Assembly: GCA_028286365.1 (NCBI GenBank)
Contig: JAQBRR010000001.1
Coordinates: 310,001 to 374,000 of the forward strand
Direction: 5' to 3'
Origin: Candidatus Saccharimonadota bacterium
Lineage (GTDB): Bacteria > Patescibacteriota > Saccharimonadia > Saccharimonadales > Saccharimonadaceae
DNA length: 64,000 nt
Below are positions 16,528 through 25,306 of this stretch, piece by piece. The notes under the pieces are model-generated. The model saw only the letters and a program-made list of their open reading frames with translations. It ran no database searches and had not been told where the DNA came from. The position numbers and the translations under genes are program-made. Each line of letters begins with the position of its first letter. The stretch's first letter is position 1.

Positions 16528-17050
16528 TCTCTTCGCCTTTATCAGTAATCTTTACAATTCGTGATGGTTTTGTATTCACCGTCCCTTCTTGGTAGAAGTC
16601 GACTGTCGTTGTGAAGTAAGCTTTAGCTGCTGTAATATCAACTGCTGGATCAAGACCTTCGGGGTTGGCGCTTGGTGCAACAAGCGGACCTGTTTGTTCG
16701 ATAATTTCGATGAGTTCGGCCTTGGCTGGCATTCGAAAGGCGAGTGTATTGGTGCCACGATGAAGATATTCAAAGTCAGTAGCGTGACAATCTAGGATAA
16801 TACTAACAGGGCCAGGCCAGTATGAATTAAGAATAGCTTTCGTTTGCTCACTTATCTCGACATTAAAAGAATTGAGGTCAGATAGAGTATTTATGAGAAT
16901 AATAAACGGTTTCGAGGGGCTGCGCTTTTTAACCTTATAAATTCTCGCAACCGTGTTGCGATTGAGTGCTTGGCCTACAATTCCGTAAATAGTGTCGGTT
17001 GCTATTACACCAATTCCGCCATTTTTTAGTATTTCAATATTTTTATCCAT
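16514..17050 (-). CDS. tsaC: TsaC/Sua5-type threonylcarbamoyl-AMP synthase
   Basis: The 178-residue YrdC-fold protein has IATDTIYGIVGQALN, YKVKKRSPSKPFIILI and GPLVAPSANPEGLDP, the substrate-binding blocks of TsaC. It makes threonylcarbamoyl-AMP from threonine, bicarbonate and ATP for the t6A pathway, complementing TsaB and TsaE near 6.4-7.2 kb. It lacks the extra Sua5 C-terminal domain. The stop end overlaps the ClpC-like gene by 14 bases (convergent). A TATAGT box ends six bases before the ATG. Confidence 0.92.
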   Translation of the reverse strand: MDKNIEILKNGGIGVIATDTIYGIVGQALNRNTVARIYKVKKRSPSKPFIILINTLSDLNSFNVEISEQTKAILNSYWPGPVSIILDCHATDFEYLHRGTNTLAFRMPAKAELIEIIEQTGPLVAPSANPEGLDPAVDITAAKAYFTTTVDFYQEGTVNTKPSRIVKITDKGEEIIRP

Positions 17051-17065
17051 GAATCAACTATAACA

Positions 17066-17102
17066 AAGAAAATACCACACCGTAACAGTGTAGTATTTTC
17101 TT
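17066..17102 (-). terminator. Hairpin upstream of tsaC
   Basis: A 10-bp outer stem AAGAAAATAC/GTATTTTCTT plus an inner ACAC/GTGT surrounds CGTAACA, with a T-rich run on the minus strand. It lies just before the tsaC -10 box. It may terminate leftward transcripts from the 17250 gene. Confidence 0.6.
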
Positions 17103-17249
17103 GGTGCACCGTCCTAGACAAAGTCAGAACAATACTGCTTGGTTATTTTATCATCCGATTGACATGGAATAAGTCGAACATGCCCGAGCTTAAACGATCT
17201 TCTTATCGAGGTATTGGTTTCGCAGGTCGGCTAATGGCATTAAAATTTA

Positions 17250-18296
17250 TTATCGTACGCTTATTATAAGTTCCTGTGCAGCTAGATAGCCAAACCTGTG
17301 CGCGGCATCGGCGGCAAATTCCTGGCGATGTTCTAATTCTTTCATCTCTCGCTCCAACTTCACTTGGGCACGACCGATGCTTTGTTCTTTTATTGCGCCA
17401 AGCTCTACGCCATACAACCGATCGGCAGTCTGTTCTGTTACGTTCATATGCGGCCAGCTGTGGCTACCTCTACCTCGTTCCGCAGGCACGTGTACCAGTC
17501 GACGCACCGCCAATTGTCCAATATGATTTATTACATCAAGATATAACTGACGCGCTTTTTCTCGCGATTTTTCAAAAACACTCGGTAATTCATTTGCAGG
17601 AGTTTCTGAAAGGAGAGTAATATCGCTTAGCATCTCCTTATCATTGCCTAACGCTTGGGCAAGAAGCGTCGATATCACCTCCGTGTGCGCGAGTTGCTGC
17701 TCTGTCTGGAAATGCAGTGAGGCGTCCGGTAGGAGCAAGTCACTCATCTGAACACCATCAAGGCTTTCAAGTAGGCCACTATTATTACGCCCAATTGCAC
17801 CATTGATCCAGTAGTATAGTGGACTATAAAGCTCTTCGCTTTTTGCATCTATCAGCAGTTGATGGAGCGTATCAATAAGTGCGAGGCCATTATTTGCCCA
17901 AGTCTTGTCTGAAAAATACTTAAAATGCAGGTCGTCTGTTCCCTGATGGAGAAGGTCTGCAGGCGTATCCTCGTGTCCGTAATATGAGCTCGTCGTAGAG
18001 CTATATACCAAACTAGATTCAAAACTATGGCCATTATGCGGCATGCCAAACATACCTGAAAAAGCCGTAACAGCCGAGAAGCCTTGCTCGTAGGGCACCG
18101 ATATTGCTATTTCCGATTCTGATTGAGGGCGAGATAACTTGCTACCAAATTTTGCGCCATCTTTACCCGTTACGGTCGCAGCAACAAGATCAATGCCAAT
18201 AACCTCTCTATCGTCAATCATCTGCGGGGTCACTCGCACCCACCCTACGCGCTCTCCCCTCTGACCTGCTGAATACTCTTTTTCGACTTCGCTCAT
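17250..18296 (-). CDS. Hypothetical protein, 348 residues
   Basis: I do not recognise this soluble, slightly acidic protein. The N-terminal third (about 15-120) is beta-rich (VGWVRVTPQMIDDREVIGID...). The C-terminal two thirds is helical, ending in a charged helix with KLEREMKELEHRQEFAADAA. There is no signal peptide or membrane segment, and only scattered His/Asp residues without a known motif. The gene is monocistronic, between the tsaC terminator and tRNA-Gly. It could be a structural or regulatory protein of this lineage. Confidence 0.65.
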   Translation of the reverse strand: MSEVEKEYSAGQRGERVGWVRVTPQMIDDREVIGIDLVAATVTGKDGAKFGSKLSRPQSESEIAISVPYEQGFSAVTAFSGMFGMPHNGHSFESSLVYSSTTSSYYGHEDTPADLLHQGTDDLHFKYFSDKTWANNGLALIDTLHQLLIDAKSEELYSPLYYWINGAIGRNNSGLLESLDGVQMSDLLLPDASLHFQTEQQLAHTEVISTLLAQALGNDKEMLSDITLLSETPANELPSVFEKSREKARQLYLDVINHIGQLAVRRLVHVPAERGRGSHSWPHMNVTEQTADRLYGVELGAIKEQSIGRAQVKLEREMKELEHRQEFAADAAHRFGYLAAQELIISVR

Positions 18297-18401
18297 GAAT
18301 GTCTACTTTCTTATTCTCTATAATTAGAGCATACTCCGAGGCAATAGCTGTGCCAAGCTTAAATGACACGAAATCGTCACTCGCACGGCCTCCTAAAAAG
18401 C

Positions 18402-18437
18402 GCAAATAAAAGAGACGTCAAGGTTTTGACGTCTCTT
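18402..18437 (-). terminator. Terminator of tRNA-Gly
   Basis: A perfect 12-bp stem (AAGAGACGTCAA with TTGACGTCTCTT, loop GGTT on plus) is followed on the minus strand by TTTTATTTG. It lies 13 bases 3' of tRNA-Gly. Confidence 0.8.
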
Positions 18438-18450
18438 GAATGGTTCTATC

Positions 18451-18525
18451 TGGTGCGGGCGGAGAGAATCGAACTCTCATCGTTTGCTTGGAAGGCAGAC
18501 ATATTAGCCATTATACGACGCCCGC
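18451..18525 (-). tRNA. tRNA-Gly (TCC)
   Basis: The minus strand reads GCGGGCGTCGTATAATGG and ends with encoded CCA. The anticodon loop CTTCCAA gives TCC. The anticodon stem TCTGC/GCAAA contains one C-A mismatch where GCAGA would be usual. Confidence 0.93.
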
Positions 18526-18588
18526 GCTTTAGACATTATATCATATTTTCTTATCGGTTCTAATCTGTTACAATGGCTAGGCAAACAT

Positions 18589-18664
18589 GGCGAATGTAGC
18601 TCATCTGGTTAGAGCGACGGGTTGTGGTTCCGTAGGTAGCGGGTTCGATCCCCGTCATTCGCCC
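18589..18664 (+). tRNA. tRNA-His (GTG)
   Basis: Acceptor arms GGCGAAT and ATTCGCC, D arm AGCTCATCTGG, and anticodon loop TTGTGGT giving GTG. The base before the 5' end is T, so the His-specific extra G would have to be added post-transcriptionally. The 3' end reads CCCA, so a full CCA after the discriminator is not clearly encoded. Confidence 0.93.
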
Positions 18665-18665
18665 C

Positions 18666-18703
18666 AAATAAAATAGGCAACCATCTGGTCGCCTATTTTA
18701 TTT
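18666..18703. terminator. Bidirectional terminator between tRNA-His and purF
   Basis: The 13-bp stem AAATAAAATAGGC/GCCTATTTTATTT has T-rich flanks on both strands. It serves tRNA-His on plus and overlaps the purF stop codon on minus. Confidence 0.8.
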
Positions 18704-20116
18704 AACGTGTGTGAGAACTGGTTTGGTAATTGATGCTTGTCGTTTACCGATTGCGATAGGATAGATACCATCGAAACATGAAGTCGATAGTGAACTTGCT
18801 GGCATACCAGTTGAGCGAATCATTCCTTCGAGTGATAGGTAGCCAAGCGAATCAACGCCGAGGTACTCTTTGATCATTTCAGGACTCATGTGGTGCGCAA
18901 TTAAGTCATCTTGATTTGGTAAGTTAATACCGTAGAAATCTGGATAACGCACTGGCGGAGAACTAATTAGAATGTGAACTTCCTTAGCGCCGGCATCGTA
19001 GATCATGCGGGCAATTTTACGCATAGTAGTGCCACGCACGATTGAGTCATCGATCAAAATAACTCGCTTATCTTTGAGAACTCCAGGAATTGGATTAAGC
19101 TTCATACGCAGATCCTGCTCACGGAGTTGTGCAGATGGACGAATGAATGTTCGATGGATGTATCGGTTCTTCATCAGTGCCATTTCAAATCGAATACCAC
19201 TAACATGAGAGTAACCAAGCGCGGCAGGGATACCTGAGTCGGGAACAGGGACGACAATGTCTGCATCAATTTTAAATTCGTCAGCCATTGCTTTGCCCAT
19301 TCGTTCGCGTACGTGATTGACGTTGTGACCCTCAATGACACTATCAGGACGAGCGAAGTAGACGAACTCAAAGACATCTAGCTTTAGGTTACCAGGAACC
19401 ACTTGGCGGGAATGTACGCCGTCCTTATCAATAACAACCATTTCACCCGGTTTGATATCACGGACAAAGGTTGCTCCAACAGTGTCGAATGCACAGGTTT
19501 CAGATGCAACAACATATCCATCACCAAGCTTAGCGAGTGATAATGGGCGAATACCGCAAAAGTCACGAAAAGCAACGAGTTTGTCTGTCGTCATTGCAAC
19601 GCATGAAAACGCACCGTCAAAATACGGATAGGAACTAGCAACGGCCTCATCGAGAGTAAGGCCGTCTTGTGTCATGAACGTCGCGATAACTTCTGCCATC
19701 ATTTCGGAATCATTGAGCTTGGCACGTGATACGCCACGTTCGTCAAGAAATGATTCTAATTTGTCAGTTACAGGGAAGTTACCGTTATGTGCGAATGCGA
19801 GTTTAGCGTCTCGTTTTAGGATAGGTTGTAAGTGCATTTCTTCGCCGACGCTTGAGGTTGAGTAACGATTGTGTCCGATAGTAGTGCTACCCGTGAGTTG
19901 TTCTAGATCTTCGGGCCGGTATGCGCTGGCTACAAGTCCTGGACTCGTATGTTGATGGAAGAGGCTGCCGTCAAAGCTGACGATGCCTGAACTTTCTTGT
20001 CCACGGTGTTGTAGCGCCCACAGTCCGTAAAAGGTGGTACGTGCAGCATCATCACCTGTTCCAAAAGTGCCGAATACTGCGCATTTTTCGTGAAGGGACT
20101 CCATCAGGGATGACAT
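18698..20116 (-). CDS. purF: Amidophosphoribosyltransferase
   Basis: The 472-residue protein has an N-terminal glutaminase domain with catalytic Cys12 (EKCAVFG) behind a short propeptide, then a PRTase domain with VILIDDSIVRGTTMRKI. It makes phosphoribosylamine from PRPP and glutamine, the first step of purine synthesis. No other pur gene is in the window. B. subtilis-type enzymes bind a 4Fe-4S cluster through four cysteines; here the matching places read LDVFEFVYFARP, YPDFYG and STSCFDG, so only one cysteine remains and the cluster is absent. TATTAT lies six bases before the ATG. Confidence 0.95.
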   Translation of the reverse strand: MSSLMESLHEKCAVFGTFGTGDDAARTTFYGLWALQHRGQESSGIVSFDGSLFHQHTSPGLVASAYRPEDLEQLTGSTTIGHNRYSTSSVGEEMHLQPILKRDAKLAFAHNGNFPVTDKLESFLDERGVSRAKLNDSEMMAEVIATFMTQDGLTLDEAVASSYPYFDGAFSCVAMTTDKLVAFRDFCGIRPLSLAKLGDGYVVASETCAFDTVGATFVRDIKPGEMVVIDKDGVHSRQVVPGNLKLDVFEFVYFARPDSVIEGHNVNHVRERMGKAMADEFKIDADIVVPVPDSGIPAALGYSHVSGIRFEMALMKNRYIHRTFIRPSAQLREQDLRMKLNPIPGVLKDKRVILIDDSIVRGTTMRKIARMIYDAGAKEVHILISSPPVRYPDFYGINLPNQDDLIAHHMSPEMIKEYLGVDSLGYLSLEGMIRSTGMPASSLSTSCFDGIYPIAIGKRQASITKPVLTHVK

Positions 20117-20257
20117 ATATTAATAATACCTTACGTTCATCGTTACGTGCAACATCTTTACGCTTATTATTGTATCACAGAGCCGATAGCGATACTATAC
20201 AAAAGATAGCATTGTGTGACATTTGTCATATCATCACGAATGATAGCTATATATTGC

Positions 20258-20292
20258 TATAATGAACAAGTATCGAAAGATATTTGTTCATT
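20258..20292 (+). promoter_or_regulatory. Promoter and hairpin before tRNA-Arg (TCT)
   Basis: TATAAT (20258-20263) overlaps the start of a 14-bp stem (20261-20274 with 20279-20292, one G-T pair) closed by a GAAA loop. The hairpin would lie at the 5' end of the tRNA precursor. Confidence 0.5.
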
Positions 20293-20306
20293 GCAATTTA
20301 TAATTT

Positions 20307-20382
20307 GCCCCGGTAGCTCAGTGGATAGAGCAGAGGACTTCTAAGCCTAAGGCCGTTGGTTCGATCCCAACCCGGGGTACCA
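20307..20382 (+). tRNA. tRNA-Arg (TCT)
   Basis: Acceptor arms GCCCCGG/CCGGGGT, T arm GTTGG/CCAAC, and encoded CCA. The loop CTTCTAA gives anticodon TCT. The five-pair anticodon stem GAGGA/GCCTA has G-A and A-G mismatches at its outer and inner ends, which is unusual. Confidence 0.88.
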
Positions 20383-20435
20383 TTTCAGTTATATATAGAA
20401 ATTATTTATATATTCGATTATAGTTATGCTTAGTT

Positions 20436-21269
20436 ATGAAAAAAACAGATAAATTATTGAATCGACAAAGGAGAGTGACTATAGTATTTGGCTATAGTCT
20501 CTTTTTATTCACGTTGGTGATACTGACAATGTTCACTGTTATACCATTTACATCATTGTTGTTTAACCCGACAGTTACGAGACACCTTAACGCCTTGATT
20601 ATTCTCATTGCACTCACTCTGGGCGCGATACTTCCAACGGTCTTGTCGTATGTAATGGGTGATAGCGCAACGCACACTAAAAATAAAACGTCGCACCACT
20701 ATAACGGGGTACTATTTGGGATTGCGTCGTATTGGCTAGCGATATTGTTTATGTTTATTAGGATTGAGACAACTCCAAATATAATGATGAGCATTGCAGA
20801 GCCTTGGTCATCAATTATTGCATCATGGCCAGTACTTGCGACGATTATCGTCATGTTATTTGTTTCAATTACATATGCTAAAAACCAAAAAAATAAATCA
20901 TCAGTATTACAACATCGACCGTACCAGATCGTACTGGTTGGTAGCTTCGCTGCACTTTCAGTATATCTTGCTGTAATCGGGGACTACTCAATAGGCGTAC
21001 TTGCGTTAGCATCAATTGCTTCATTAATTCTACAGATAATATTGATTATCATAGCGTACAAAGTATTAGCTAAAAGCCGACCATCAAAAGCCGTACGTTT
21101 ATCAGAAGCAGTTATTACAATCACCATTTCAGGCATAGCTGTTTCATTGGTCTCACAGTTGATTGGCCAGTTAAGCCCATTAATTACTGTCTTTGATTTA
21201 GTTGTACCACAACTAGTTGGCGTATGTGTATGGGCGGTATATTTGTGGCTAGTATTAAGGCGAAGTTGA
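20436..21269 (+). CDS. Multi-pass membrane protein, unknown function
   Basis: The 277-residue protein has about eight hydrophobic helices arranged in pairs (about 16-38, 45-68, 84-105, 122-142, 160-178, 185-207, 222-245, 250-272) and short polar loops. No transporter signature is visible. It has a basic start (MKKTDKLLNRQRR). It is followed by a single-anchored protein gene after about 110 bases. Function cannot be assigned. Confidence 0.65.
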   Translation: MKKTDKLLNRQRRVTIVFGYSLFLFTLVILTMFTVIPFTSLLFNPTVTRHLNALIILIALTLGAILPTVLSYVMGDSATHTKNKTSHHYNGVLFGIASYWLAILFMFIRIETTPNIMMSIAEPWSSIIASWPVLATIIVMLFVSITYAKNQKNKSSVLQHRPYQIVLVGSFAALSVYLAVIGDYSIGVLALASIASLILQIILIIIAYKVLAKSRPSKAVRLSEAVITITISGIAVSLVSQLIGQLSPLITVFDLVVPQLVGVCVWAVYLWLVLRRS

Positions 21270-21378
21270 TAGTAATATTCTAGTTATAATTTCGGCAATA
21301 GCACTTACCAAAACAGTTGTGATTAATTTGAGAGCATGCTTAAATAAACGTACTCAGCATTTTAATGAAAGGGCATCA

Positions 21379-22134
21379 ATGAAATCACGTCGATTACAAA
21401 TTGGAAGCGTACATCTTGTTATTGTTATAGTTTTGATTGCAGTGGTTCTGGGGTTACTTGGTTTTGCTTTCTGGAATAATTTTATTAAAAAAACAGACAC
21501 AACCTCAAAAGTTACTCCAGTGTCATCGTCAACAAAGGCCGCACCGAACGACATCACTACAAAGAAATTTATTTCACAAAAGTATGGCATTTCATTTGCA
21601 TACCCTTCCAACTGGATCGTAAGTGAACGAGTTAATACGGCTGAGAACACGGATAAATTTTATAGTGATAATATAACCGTTTCAGATGATCAAAACAATA
21701 TTGTTGCTACGCTCGGTACGGGTGGCCAGGTTGGTGGAGAGTGTGATCCATCAGCCCCCATGCAAGCCATATCAACCCTGATTGATGATCCTCTATCGAT
21801 ACCGGGTATTAATACGACTGCACATTTTGGTTATACTATTGTTACCAAAACAGATGGTACGTTTGGTATTGGCTACGGTCTGAACAACGGAAAGCTTACG
21901 AAAGGTGATTCATCGGTACAATGTCCATCCATGTCGGTCAACTATGCCTACCTTGTCAGTGTTGAAGGAAGTCCACTTGTCGATATAACATTCGGTTCCT
22001 GGTATGCCGAAACGGCAGTAGATCAAATTGGTCTGACTTCGTTTGCTACTTTGAAAGAAGCGCAATCATATGCTGACTCGCCTAAATTTCTTCAAATCGA
22101 AGCAACGATTAAATCACTAACTATAGCCAACTAG
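21379..22134 (+). CDS. Membrane-anchored extracellular protein, PsbP-like
   Basis: About 251 residues from ATG 21379, with AAAGGG upstream; the frame is open from 21319. One N-terminal helix (about 12-34) anchors a low-complexity Ser/Thr linker and then a domain starting KYGISFAYPSNWIVSE. This phrase resembles the opening of PsbP-like or DcrB-type lipoprotein domains found in many surface proteins of unknown role. Two cysteines (EGC-like GGECDPS and VQCPS) might form a disulfide. Confidence 0.65.
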   Translation: MKSRRLQIGSVHLVIVIVLIAVVLGLLGFAFWNNFIKKTDTTSKVTPVSSSTKAAPNDITTKKFISQKYGISFAYPSNWIVSERVNTAENTDKFYSDNITVSDDQNNIVATLGTGGQVGGECDPSAPMQAISTLIDDPLSIPGINTTAHFGYTIVTKTDGTFGIGYGLNNGKLTKGDSSVQCPSMSVNYAYLVSVEGSPLVDITFGSWYAETAVDQIGLTSFATLKEAQSYADSPKFLQIEATIKSLTIAN

Positions 22135-22167
22135 AACTCTAGCTTTTGCAAAAGTACTGTACCAAAA

Positions 22168-22914
22168 TTATGACGCATTAACCAGCAGGGTAATACTAGA
22201 AATCAAAATAGTAATAGCCATCACAACACTTACAAATGTTTCACCGCGTTTGAGCACAATCTTTGCGCCAATGTGAGTTCCGATGAATTGAGTAATTAAG
22301 CCAACTAGACCGAGCCCAATATTGATGAAGCCACTAATGAGTAATGCAATAAAAGCAATGGGCGACATGACAGCGATAATGGCGCGACGCGTTGCCATGG
22401 TTTCGATTCTTGATGTACCAAATAGAAGTGTTAGAACATACACCGCTAGGCTACCAACGCCCCCACTGAAGATCCCTTGCAAAAACAGAACAGCCGTATA
22501 GAGGAAATAGCCGATAAGTTTATGTTTGCGTGTCGGACGCTTGAGGGCCTTCTTTTTTATAAATAGTGTCGGCAACATGACGATCATAATGATAGCCAGG
22601 GCAATCTGGAAACTTCGGTTCGCTATGACCGCAAAGACGAGCGGAGTAATAAGGCCAATTATAATAGCGATCGGTACCATCACCTTTATGATGTCTTTTC
22701 GAATGTGCCCAGATTTTATAAAAGCGACGAGGCCACCAAAATCTCCACCCAGTCCACTCATTTTTGCTGTTGCGACGGCCATTTGGGGCGGTAACCCGCT
22801 AAAGATAAAAGCTGGAATCATGAGTATGGCACCGCCGCCGCCACTAACGCCCGAGAAAATTCCTGAGACTAGCCCTACGATTGCAATAAAAACGTAGGGT
22901 AGCATTTCCATCAT
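22168..22914 (-). CDS. TauE/SafE family membrane transporter
   Basis: The 248-residue protein has about eight hydrophobic helices in two homologous halves. The first half has GLVSGIFSGVSGGGGAILMIPA and the second LFLQGIFSGGVGSLAVYVL, the paired glycine-rich repeats of the TauE/SafE family. Such proteins export sulfite, sulfoacetate or related anions; the substrate here is unknown. Two adjacent in-frame ATGs (22914, 22911) follow a TACTAT box, so the exact start is uncertain by one codon. Confidence 0.88.
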   Translation of the reverse strand: MMEMLPYVFIAIVGLVSGIFSGVSGGGGAILMIPAFIFSGLPPQMAVATAKMSGLGGDFGGLVAFIKSGHIRKDIIKVMVPIAIIIGLITPLVFAVIANRSFQIALAIIMIVMLPTLFIKKKALKRPTRKHKLIGYFLYTAVLFLQGIFSGGVGSLAVYVLTLLFGTSRIETMATRRAIIAVMSPIAFIALLISGFINIGLGLVGLITQFIGTHIGAKIVLKRGETFVSVVMAITILISSITLLVNAS

Positions 22915-23042
22915 TCAATAGTATCATGCGTCTCAGCCGAGTCAAACTAACAAGATTCTAACTTCGACCAAAGTGCCGCATTAAATTGAATCATTGTAAT
23001 GGCTTGTAGTTTTAGCTTACAAACAGACATAGTCTCAAGTGT

Positions 23043-23048
23043 TATAAT
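23043..23048 (+). promoter_or_regulatory. -10 box of the YabE-like gene
   Basis: TATAAT, seven bases, then ATG 23056. Leaderless arrangement. Confidence 0.5.
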
Positions 23049-23055
23049 TGAGTAA

Positions 23056-24231
23056 ATGGTGTGGCGCTTTGTTTCTATCTTTGTCCTAGTTATTATTTCT
23101 ATTTTGGGCTTAAGTCATTCGGTTCTCGCGAAAAATCAAGACGGGCGACTTATTACAGTCTATGACAGAGGTACAACACGTGTATTTGTCACTAAGGAAA
23201 AAACTCTCGGAGCCGCACTCAAGGATCAAAATATTGAACTTGATGCTCGTGATACGGTTGAGCCATCAATCAATGAAGAGTTAGTCGCGTCCAACTATCA
23301 CGTAAATATCTACCGGGTTCGACCTGTCGTAGTGGTTGATGGTGCAACGCGCATAAAAACTCTGTCGCCCTATCAGACTGTCGAGCAAATCGCTAAGAGT
23401 GTGGGTATAACTATCTATCCCGAAGATATTACGACGCTAGGTCCCACAACTGATTTAATTAAGGATGGCGCAGGACTTCAGCTAACTATTACACGGGCGG
23501 TACCTCTCAACCTTGATCTTTATGGAAAGGTGACTGAAATTCGTACACAAGCAAAAACAGTCGGGGATATGCTAAAAGAAAAAAACATTGTCCTTGGCGA
23601 TAAGGGCCGTGTATCTGTACCACTTTTAACACCGATATCACAGGGCATGAACGTGCGTGTTTGGCGTGAAGGTGAACAAACGATTTCTGTCGATCAGGAC
23701 GTACCTGCTGTTACTAAGATTGTCTACGATGGAGATCGACCAATTGGCTATCGCGTCGTTCAGACAAAGGGAATACCAGGCATCCGAAGCATTACGTATC
23801 AAGTAGAGGTGCTTGGTGGCGTTGAGATTTCGAGAGTAGAAATAGCGAATATTTTAACCCGAAGCCCAATTCAGCAAATTGAAGTTATTGGCCTGAAAAA
23901 TGATGGTACAGGTTTAACCAAATCAAAGGGTGCCCAGTACCATACGGACAGCAAGGGAGTTTCACATCGTGAGACATATTACGATCTTAATATGAGTGCA
24001 GCGCTGCAAAGTTGTGGGCAAGGTGGGTATTATTTGGTACGGCCTGACGGAGCAAAAGTGGATAGTGACGGGTATATAATTGTGGCCGCGAATTATGCGT
24101 ATTATCCAAAATGTTCACTTGTTGAAACGAGCCTAGGAACGGGAAAAGTTTATGACACGGGTGGATTTGTTGCGAACTATCCATATGGGTTTGATCTTGC
24201 GACCGACTGGACGAACTATGACGGTATTTAA
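23056..24231 (+). CDS. YabE-like wall protein: DUF348 repeats, G5, 3D-type C-terminus
   Basis: The 391-residue secreted or anchored protein has a signal sequence (about 1-26, ending HSVLA), three ubiquitin-like DUF348 repeats (about 30-85, 88-145, 148-205), a G5 domain (about 208-280), and a C-terminal region whose GTGKVYDTGGFVANYPYGFDL and final ATDWTNYDG carry the aspartates of the 3D lytic transglycosylase fold. It probably cleaves or binds peptidoglycan. Its N-terminal 280 residues are a paralogue of the 61456 protein, which has a different catalytic end. The context is monocistronic. Confidence 0.88.
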   Translation: MVWRFVSIFVLVIISILGLSHSVLAKNQDGRLITVYDRGTTRVFVTKEKTLGAALKDQNIELDARDTVEPSINEELVASNYHVNIYRVRPVVVVDGATRIKTLSPYQTVEQIAKSVGITIYPEDITTLGPTTDLIKDGAGLQLTITRAVPLNLDLYGKVTEIRTQAKTVGDMLKEKNIVLGDKGRVSVPLLTPISQGMNVRVWREGEQTISVDQDVPAVTKIVYDGDRPIGYRVVQTKGIPGIRSITYQVEVLGGVEISRVEIANILTRSPIQQIEVIGLKNDGTGLTKSKGAQYHTDSKGVSHRETYYDLNMSAALQSCGQGGYYLVRPDGAKVDSDGYIIVAANYAYYPKCSLVETSLGTGKVYDTGGFVANYPYGFDLATDWTNYDGI

Positions 24232-24254
24232 ATACGGTAGTTTATCTTTGTTGG

Positions 24255-24260
24255 TATACT
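24255..24260 (+). promoter_or_regulatory. -10 box of the DUF1801 gene
   Basis: TATACT, seven bases, ATG 24268. Confidence 0.45.
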
Positions 24261-24267
24261 AAATGTA

Positions 24268-24627
24268 ATGACCGAACGCGCAAACGATAAAAAAGCAGAA
24301 GACGTAGCAGCCGTGCTTGCGGCAATCGCAGCTATGCCAGAAGAAGATCGCAATATTAGTGAACGCATTCATGTGATTATTACTAAGAACGCACCAGAAC
24401 TTCTGCCAAGAACATGGTACGGCATGCCAGCATATCATAATGGTAGTCATATTGTATGTTGGTTTCGCAGTGGCAAAAAGTTTGGTGAGCGATATATGAC
24501 GCTAGGTTTTAATGATGTCGCCAAACTTGACAATGATGGGATGTGGCCGATCAGTTTTGCTATTACTAAGCTTACTCAGACTGTCGAGGATGAAATCGCA
24601 GCACTTATCAAAAAAGCCGTCGCTTAA
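24268..24627 (+). CDS. DUF1801 domain protein
   Basis: The 119-residue soluble protein contains LPRTWYGMPAYHNGSHIVCWF and YMTLGFNDVAKLD, the core of the DUF1801/YdhG family (a small alpha/beta fold, some members described as iron- or ligand-binding). No catalytic residues are established for the family. It stands alone downstream of the YabE-like gene and has its own leaderless-type promoter. Confidence 0.8.
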   Translation: MTERANDKKAEDVAAVLAAIAAMPEEDRNISERIHVIITKNAPELLPRTWYGMPAYHNGSHIVCWFRSGKKFGERYMTLGFNDVAKLDNDGMWPISFAITKLTQTVEDEIAALIKKAVA

Positions 24628-24717
24628 GGTTATACCTTTAGTAAACTGCTTGTGTTTCTGTGCCATCTCTGATATAAAAATGAGTATATTACTTAAAACA
24701 ATTAGGACTATTTACTC

Positions 24718-25218
24718 ATGGAACCAACCCAACCAGAACAACCACCTGTAGAGCCAACTGAAGAACCAACTGTCGAATCAACACCGCCTGTTGAACCTGT
24801 TGTTCAGCAAGACACTGAGCCAACGACTGAACCGGCAACTGAGTCAACATCTTCAGTCGAGCCAGTTGCATCTGTCACGCCAGCAAGTCCTGTCGTTCCA
24901 GTAACTTCTACTCCAGTAGCTGTAGCTCCAGTAAATCCTGGCAAGACAATGGGTATTGTGAGCTTTATATTATCACTTGTTGGCATTGGTCTTGTTGGTC
25001 TTATCCTTGGTATTATTGCCAAAAAGAAATCAAAAACTGCTGGCCAAACCAACGGATTTGCATTAGCAGGAATAATTATTGGTATTGTTAATATTGTTGT
25101 TGTCACCATTGTCACGACTTTTATTATTATCGGTGCAGTAGCAGTCGTGCAAAAGTGTAATCAGCCTGGCTCTGGCGTTACCTGTACTTCTTCTACCTCA
25201 AGTACATCAACATACTAA
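24718..25218 (+). CDS. Pro/Thr/Glu-rich DUF4190-like membrane protein
   Basis: The 166-residue protein starts with about 75 residues of low-complexity P-E-T-V sequence (PVEPTEEPTVEST...). Two hydrophobic helices follow (about 80-100, 115-140) with the DUF4190 pattern GKTMGIVSFILSLVGIGLVG...NGFALAGIIIGI. A Ser/Thr tail closes the protein. DUF4190 proteins are small membrane proteins of unknown function. The GGACT near 24706 is a weak ribosome-binding candidate. Confidence 0.75.
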   Translation: MEPTQPEQPPVEPTEEPTVESTPPVEPVVQQDTEPTTEPATESTSSVEPVASVTPASPVVPVTSTPVAVAPVNPGKTMGIVSFILSLVGIGLVGLILGIIAKKKSKTAGQTNGFALAGIIIGIVNIVVVTIVTTFIIIGAVAVVQKCNQPGSGVTCTSSTSSTSTY

Positions 25219-25293
25219 CCTGTCATCTGCTAAACAAACGCTACATACTTGCAGTATTAAGGATGCTAAACGTACCAAGACTTAATACTTTGA

Positions 25294-25299
25294 TATGAT
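25294..25299 (+). promoter_or_regulatory. -10 box of the phosphotransferase gene
   Basis: TATGAT, seven bases, ATG 25307. This favours 25307 over the ATG at 25295, which lies inside the box. Confidence 0.45.
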
Positions 25300-25306
25300 G
25301 AATAGT

